Assembly (NCBI GenBank): GCA_023423605.1
Contig: JAFAFF010000188.1
Span: 1 to 9,663, forward strand
Direction of reading: 5' to 3'
DNA length: 9,663 bases
From: Pseudomonadota bacterium
GTDB taxonomy: Bacteria; Pseudomonadota; Gammaproteobacteria; Xanthomonadales; Xanthomonadaceae
Shown: in pieces, positions 6,345 through 9,663 of the stretch
Layout: each line of letters begins with the position of its first letter
How positions within the stretch are numbered: position 1 is the stretch's first letter
The notes under the pieces: model-generated
Database searches by the model: none
Told to the model about the DNA's origin: nothing
Seen by the model: only the letters and a program-made list of their open reading frames with translations
Translations under genes and position numbers: made by a program

Positions 6345-6524
6345 ATGTGCGTCACCCGCTTTCGTTACGCCTATCGCAAGCTTCGCAGTTGGCATGTCGG
6401 CCCTTCGCCGGCGGCCTGGGGTGCGTTGCGTTATGCATTTACCGGCGACAGCGGTCGCTTCCGGTCGCATGGTGGTTGGTATAAATCGCGCCTGCGATGC
6501 ACGCGGTTGGTGGATGAGGATTAA
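6345..6524 (+). CDS. Small basic protein, 59 aa, paralog 2 of a tandem pair
   Basis: ATG 6345 to TAA 6524; an in-frame GTG at 6333 would add four residues. Neither has a Shine-Dalgarno, unlike paralog 1, so initiation may be leaderless or coupled. The sequence is a diverged copy of paralog 1: RFRYAYRKLRSWHVGP, then PAAWGALRYAFTGDSGRF, then SHGGWYKSRLR and an acidic end (VDED). Differences outside the shared core are concentrated at the termini, and one cysteine (RLRCTRL) is unique to this copy. Third-position differences dominate between the two genes, so the duplication is old and both copies appear to have been kept as proteins. No family is recognised and no function is proposed. It is followed by an inverted pair of REP elements and then by the outer-membrane protein gene. 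Confidence 0.65.
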   Translation: MCVTRFRYAYRKLRSWHVGPSPAAWGALRYAFTGDSGRFRSHGGWYKSRLRCTRLVDED

Positions 6525-6555
6525 AGGGCACGTGGTGCCGGGAAATGCGTGATGC

Positions 6556-6610
6556 GTAGAGCCGGGCTCTGCCCGGCTGATGCTGACAGCGGGTCCGAGC
6601 CCCGCTCTAC
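6556..6610. repeat. Inverted pair of SMAG-type REP elements
   Basis: Copy one (6556-6577) starts GTAG and has the core GCCGGGC-TCT-GCCCGGC. Copy two (6587-6610) is inverted, ends CTCTAC, and has a decayed core: GCGGG-TCCGA in place of the usual GCGGGGCAGA. The pair is separated by about 9 bp and lies between paralog 2 and the outer-membrane protein gene. It could form two stems or one long cruciform-like hairpin. Confidence 0.88.
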
Positions 6611-6760
6611 GAGATGCGCGCACGAAATGCATGCTGCACTTCGGACCGGTCCTATGGGCGCTGTACCGGCGCTGATCCTAGAGTGGATTTGGGCGTGTTG
6701 CCCCGCTCGCCGCTTCGCGATCATCCGCAGGCGGTGGGCGCCACTGTCTGGGAGGTCCCC

Positions 6761-7447
6761 ATGTTCAAGTTCAAGAATGTCTCGCTGTTGTTGTTGGCCA
6801 TGGCTGGCACGTCGTCCGGTGCCGCGTCTGCGGCTGAGGCTGGCCATTACGTCGGCGGTCGCGTGATCAGCGCGGCGCACAAGGCAAACAACATGGCTTC
6901 CAGCGCCCGTCCTGGTATTGGCGCCTTTGTGCCGGACAGGGACAAGGACAGGTCTGTAACGGGTTCGCTCGCGCTGGGCTATCAGTTCGGTAATGGCTGG
7001 CGGGTGGAAGGGGAATACGCGCTGCCGAAAGTGGATACCTTCATCAGTGGGTCCACGGCGTTTCCGACCAGTTCCAATGTCAACGACATCCGCTCACAAC
7101 GGCTGATGGCCAATGTCTACCGTGACTTCGCCATCAACGACCAATGGTCGCTGTTCGGCTCGGCAGGGCTGGGCATCGCACGCATCAGATCGGATGGGTG
7201 GCAGGGCGATCCGACCCGCACGTTCAATGCAGGTCGCCAGGACAATCTGGCGTGGTCGTTGGGCGCTGGCGTGGCGTGGAAGCCGATGGACCGGCTGACC
7301 CTGGAACTGGGGTATCGCTACGTGGACATGGGCCGTGCTGAGAGCGGTTGGAATGCCTTCACCAACGCGCGGTTGCTGCAGGACGAAATGATGCGCGCTG
7401 ATCTGGTGAGCAGCGAGATTCATGTGGGCGCGCGTTTCGGGTTCTGA
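6761..7447 (+). CDS. Outer-membrane beta-barrel protein (OmpA-like small barrel)
   Basis: ATG 6761 has GGAGG 5 nt upstream; the 49 codons open before it (from 6614) are not protein-like. The 228-aa product has a classic signal peptide (MFKFK, hydrophobic LLLLAMAG, cleavage near ASA-AEA at about 24-25), so it is exported by Sec. The mature part alternates polar and aromatic residues in beta-strand fashion: GSLALGYQFGNGWRVEGEY, LMANVYRDFAINDQWSLFGS, WSLGAGVAWKPMDRLTLEL and GYRYVDMG. It ends in IHVGARFGF, with the terminal Phe and alternating pattern recognised by the BAM machinery. Length and strand count fit an eight-stranded barrel of the OmpA-membrane-domain/Omp25 type (PF13505-like). There is no peptidoglycan-binding domain. 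The role (adhesion, structural, immune) cannot be told from sequence. REP elements flank it on both sides, so it is probably transcribed alone. Confidence 0.88.
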   Translation: MFKFKNVSLLLLAMAGTSSGAASAAEAGHYVGGRVISAAHKANNMASSARPGIGAFVPDRDKDRSVTGSLALGYQFGNGWRVEGEYALPKVDTFISGSTAFPTSSNVNDIRSQRLMANVYRDFAINDQWSLFGSAGLGIARIRSDGWQGDPTRTFNAGRQDNLAWSLGAGVAWKPMDRLTLELGYRYVDMGRAESGWNAFTNARLLQDEMMRADLVSSEIHVGARFGF

Positions 7448-7467
7448 GCGCGGCGCCGGCCAGCCGG

Positions 7468-7591
7468 GTAGAGCCGGGCTCTGCCCGGCAATGGGCCTGT
7501 GGAGATATCTGGCAGCGGGGCAGAGCCCCGCTCTACCAGAGGCGGGGAGGTGATGCCGGATGTCTGGCAGCGGGGCAGAGCCCCGCTCTAC
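7468..7591. repeat. Array of three SMAG-type REP elements
   Basis: Element 1 (7468-7489) is in plus orientation, with GTAG and the core GCCGGGC-TCT-GCCCGGC. Elements 2 (7513-7536) and 3 (7568-7591) are inverted, end CTCTAC, and carry the GCGGGGC-AGA-GCCCCGC variant. Elements 2 and 3 are identical over 29 nt beginning with TCTGGCAG (7508-7536 and 7563-7591), a direct repeat with a 55-bp period. The array starts 20 nt after the outer-membrane protein stop and ends 32 nt before the MarC-type start. Confidence 0.92.
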
Positions 7592-7623
7592 GTGGCTGGT
7601 GTTTTACGAGAGCAGTTTGAACA

Positions 7624-8301
7624 ATGGAATACTTGATTGCGTTGTTGAAGGAGATGGCCCTGGTCCCGGTGACCCTGCTGCCGATCATCAACCCGCTGAG
7701 CATCGCCTCGATCTTCGTTTCCACCGTGGGTGCGCGTCATGGGCTGGCCAAGGTGCTGGCGCGACAGATCGGCACGAACGTTATTTATGTGATTATCGCT
7801 TCGATGCTGGTGGGCACGTATGTGCTGACGGTGTTCGGTATATCGCTGGCGGTGGTGCGCTTCGGCGGCGGGCTGCTGGTGGCAGCCACCGCCTGGCGCA
7901 TGCTCGGCACCCGCACCGATGATGCGCCTAGTGATATGGAAACCGAGGCGGCCGGAATTGCCGACGACCAGCTGGCGCGCAAGACGTTCTATCCGCTGAC
8001 GTTTCCCTTGACCACCGGGCCGGGCGTGATTTCCGCATGCATAACCCTGGGCGCGCATGGGCAGGCGATGACGCCGCTGCACTTCCTGTCCGGTGCGATC
8101 GTGGCGGTGGGCGGGGCGTTGATGGTGGGGCTGGTGATTTACCTGATACTGCGCAATTCCATCGTGCTGGTTACCCGGCTGGGGCCGACCGGCGCGGTGG
8201 TGATGCAGCAATTGGTGGCCTTCGTGCTGTTGTGCATAGGCATACAGCTGGTGTGGACCGGATGGATGGATCTGAATGCGTTGCCGCAGGGGGCCGGGTA
8301 G
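7624..8301 (+). CDS. MarC-family inner-membrane protein
   Basis: A 225-aa protein with six predicted membrane segments (about 11-33, 51-74, 75-95, 122-145, 152-176 and 189-213). It carries the family hallmarks: an early Asn-Pro motif (INPLS, about 22-26) and the matching second-half motif PLTFPLTTGPG (124-134), reflecting the internal repeat of MarC/UPF0056 proteins. Length is typical. MarC proteins were once linked to multiple antibiotic resistance, but that role was not upheld and their substrate is unknown, so I leave the symbol empty. The start ATG 7624 lacks a strong ribosome-binding site (GAGAGCAG about 9 nt upstream). The loop around 96-120 is acidic. The TAG stop (8299-8301) is part of the GTAG border of a REP element, and a REP array also sits just upstream. 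Confidence 0.9.
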   Translation: MEYLIALLKEMALVPVTLLPIINPLSIASIFVSTVGARHGLAKVLARQIGTNVIYVIIASMLVGTYVLTVFGISLAVVRFGGGLLVAATAWRMLGTRTDDAPSDMETEAAGIADDQLARKTFYPLTFPLTTGPGVISACITLGAHGQAMTPLHFLSGAIVAVGGALMVGLVIYLILRNSIVLVTRLGPTGAVVMQQLVAFVLLCIGIQLVWTGWMDLNALPQGAG

Positions 8302-8392
8302 AGCGGGGCTCTGCCCCGCTGCGCGATGAAGTTTCAGCCGGGCAGAGCCCGGCTCTACGAGGTGCAGGCAGCCGGGCAGAGCCCGGCTCTAC
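8298..8392. repeat. Array of three SMAG-type REP elements between convergent genes
   Basis: Element 1 (8298-8320) reads GTAG-first with core GCGGGGC-TCT-GCCCCGC. Elements 2 (8335-8358) and 3 (8369-8392) are inverted, end CTCTAC, and have the GCCGGGC-AGA-GCCCGGC variant. Elements 2 and 3 form a tandem duplication with a 34-bp period, identical over 29 nt (8335-8363 and 8369-8397). The first element supplies the MarC-type stop codon, and the last 29-nt unit ends on the final base of the response-regulator stop codon. The array therefore fills the entire space between the two convergent genes and probably acts as a bidirectional transcript end. Confidence 0.93.
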
Positions 8393-8396
8393 GAGG

Positions 8397-8756
8397 TCAC
8401 TGCGTGCGGGTCAGCAGTTCGAGGAGCTGGCGCAGGCGGTAGGGCTTGGGCAGGAATTCCACATGGCCGGGCAGCGGTGGCAGCTGCGAACGGGCGTAGC
8501 CGGACGACAGGATCATCCGCGCCGACGGCTGCGTGCGGGCAACGTGCTCGCTCAGTTCAATGCCGGACATTCCGTTGGGCATGCTGACATCGCTGAACAC
8601 CACATCGTAATCGCGCCGGGATTCCATCATCGCCACGGCTTCGTGGCCGTCCGCCGTGGTGTCCACGCTGATGCCCATGTCCTGCAGGGCCAGCCCGATC
8701 ATGTCGCGCAGGTCCTCCTGGTCTTCGACCATAAGTACGCGGATAGGGTCAGTCAT
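8397..8756 (-). CDS. Single-domain response regulator (receiver only)
   Basis: 119 aa from ATG 8756; the frame extends to 8825 but lies inside the kinase gene there. The receiver fold is complete: acidic pair E11-D12 (VLMVEDQED), phosphoacceptor D56 (VVFSDVSMP), the switch Ser84/Ser85 (ILSSGYA) and conserved Lys104 in FLPKPY. There is no DNA-binding or enzymatic output domain, so it should act by protein contact, like CheY or a phosphorelay intermediate. It overlaps the upstream histidine kinase gene by 8 nt (ATGACTGA on the coding strand), indicating translational coupling and a cognate pair. A split hybrid kinase whose receiver became a separate gene is a reasonable inference. Confidence 0.92.
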   Translation of the reverse strand: MTDPIRVLMVEDQEDLRDMIGLALQDMGISVDTTADGHEAVAMMESRRDYDVVFSDVSMPNGMSGIELSEHVARTQPSARMILSSGYARSQLPPLPGHVEFLPKPYRLRQLLELLTRTQ

Positions 8757-9663
8757 TGGCGCAATTCTCCAGGGCAGGCAGCAGCAGGCTGACAATGGTG
8801 CCATCACCCACGGTGCTGGACACATCGACGAAACCGCCGCATTGGGTAACGAATCCGAACACCTGGCTCAGGCCCAGACCGCTGCCCTGACCGATGTCCT
8901 TGGTGGTGAAAAACGGTTCGCTGGCGCGTTCAGCGACTTCCGGGGCCATGCCATGCCCCTCGTCATGCACGCGCAGGGCGACGAAATTCCGATACGTCGG
9001 CACATCCGCCTGCGGGTCCAGCCGGCGCTCCACTTCACCGACCAGGGTGATGCGGCCGCCTTTGGGCATGGCATCGCAGGCATTGCCGATGAGATTATGC
9101 AGCGAGCTTTCCAGCTGGCTGGAATCGGCCAGGATATCCGGCAGGTCCGCGCGCAGTTGCACGGCCACCACCAGGTCTTGCGGACAGCCAGCGCGCAGCG
9201 TGGGTAATGTACGTTCCAGCCAGGCGGCGATATTTATCCGTTCGCGGACCAGCGTCTGCCCGGCGCCGAAGGCCAGCAGCTGCCGGGTGAGCAGGGCACC
9301 CCGATCCGCGGCGGCCTGGGCGTTGCCGATCAGCCGCTGGGTGGCAGGATCCTCGCCGACCCGCACGCCGATCAGGTCCAGCGCATTATGGATGGTGGTC
9401 AGCAGGTTGTTGAATTCATGCGCCAGGCCGCGGCTGAGCAGGTTCACCTTTTCAAACTGCTGGGTGCTGGCCAAGGCGCGCTGGGCGTCGCGCAGCAGGG
9501 TCTGTGCCTGGTAACTTTCGGTGATGTCCCGGGTGACCTTCACGAAGCCGACCAGGATTTCCGCTTCCAATACCGGTTCGATGACCACGCTGGCGCGGAA
9601 CCGGCTGCCATCGCGCCGCAGCCGCCAGCCCTCGCTGGCATAACGGCCTTCCCGGCTGGCGAT
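8749..9663 (-). CDS. PAS-containing sensor histidine kinase, C-terminal part (cut by window edge)
   Basis: 304 residues are visible and the frame stays open to the edge, so the true start is outside; the GTG at 9588 is internal. The visible part begins within the end of a PAS/PAC fold (GWRLRRDGSRFRASVVI, then GFVKVTRDITE). A coiled linker leads to the H-box SRGLAHEFNNLLTTI, with the phosphoacceptor His at 9418-9420. The ATPase domain follows: N-box LIGNACDAMPKGG, G1 HDEGHGMAP, F-box EPFFTTK and G2 GSGLGLSQV. The HEFNNLL box belongs to the kinase class often found in hybrid kinases. It autophosphorylates on ATP and should pass phosphate to the overlapping receiver gene downstream. No membrane segment is seen in this part. 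The signal sensed depends on the missing N-terminus. Confidence 0.93.
   Translation of the reverse strand: MASREGRYASEGWRLRRDGSRFRASVVIEPVLEAEILVGFVKVTRDITESYQAQTLLRDAQRALASTQQFEKVNLLSRGLAHEFNNLLTTIHNALDLIGVRVGEDPATQRLIGNAQAAADRGALLTRQLLAFGAGQTLVRERINIAAWLERTLPTLRAGCPQDLVVAVQLRADLPDILADSSQLESSLHNLIGNACDAMPKGGRITLVGEVERRLDPQADVPTYRNFVALRVHDEGHGMAPEVAERASEPFFTTKDIGQGSGLGLSQVFGFVTQCGGFVDVSSTVGDGTIVSLLLPALENCAND

Noticed and set aside
6019..6632. Minus-strand frames opposite the two small paralogs that also resemble each other
   Set aside because: Their similarity follows from the plus-strand duplication; differences fall at plus-strand third codon positions, so the plus frames are the coding ones.
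7468..8392. CRISPR array considered for the repeated palindromes
   Set aside because: Units occur in both orientations, spacing is irregular and short, there are no unique spacers of constant length and no cas genes; they are GTAG-type REPs.
4704..9663. Single light-signalling system joining the BLUF protein to the PAS kinase/receiver pair
   Set aside because: The genes are 3.6 kb apart, separated by unrelated genes and REP arrays; only co-occurrence supports the idea, and the kinase sensor domain is not visible.

Overview
The window looks like chromosomal DNA of Stenotrophomonas or a very close Xanthomonadaceae relative. The GC content is high, and short palindromes beginning with GTAG and ending with CTAC are scattered between genes. 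This is the layout of the SMAG (GTAG-type) REP elements known from Stenotrophomonas maltophilia. I count ten copies, all downstream of about 3.2 kb. Species assignment is inference, since no rRNA or species marker is present.

Layout. Bases 1-231 (minus) hold the start of a UDP-glucose 6-dehydrogenase gene (ugd). A gene-poor spacer of about 730 bp follows. Bases 961-3183 (plus) encode a Wzc-type polysaccharide co-polymerase and tyrosine autokinase, closed by a strong intrinsic terminator. These two divergent genes look like the edge of an exopolysaccharide or capsule locus: one makes the UDP-glucuronate precursor, the other controls polymerisation and export. Next come an unrecognised 139-aa gene (minus, 3282-3701), a spacer with no convincing gene, a DUF4126-type membrane protein (minus, 4096-4560) and, divergent from it, a short BLUF blue-light photoreceptor (plus, 4704-5141). 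Bases 5236-6524 are a run of small plus-strand genes: a 137-aa one-membrane-segment protein, a 47-aa one-membrane-segment protein, and two adjacent paralogous basic proteins of 57 and 59 aa. They are followed by an outer-membrane beta-barrel protein (6761-7447) and a MarC-family inner-membrane protein (7624-8301). The right end is a two-component operon on the minus strand: a PAS-containing histidine kinase that runs off the window, overlapping by 8 nt a single-domain response regulator (8397-8756).

Functional reading. Apart from the EPS edge and the kinase/regulator pair, the genes do not form an obvious single pathway. The most notable points are (i) the BLUF protein, whose flavin-site residues fall at the same numbers as I recall for cyanobacterial PixD; (ii) the tandem small paralogs, which differ mainly by synonymous changes and conservative replacements and so appear to be a real, uncharacterised protein family; and (iii) the close fit between REP elements and gene ends. 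At three genes the stop codon is formed by the GTAG (or GTAA) border of the element, and at a fourth a repeat unit ends inside the stop codon.
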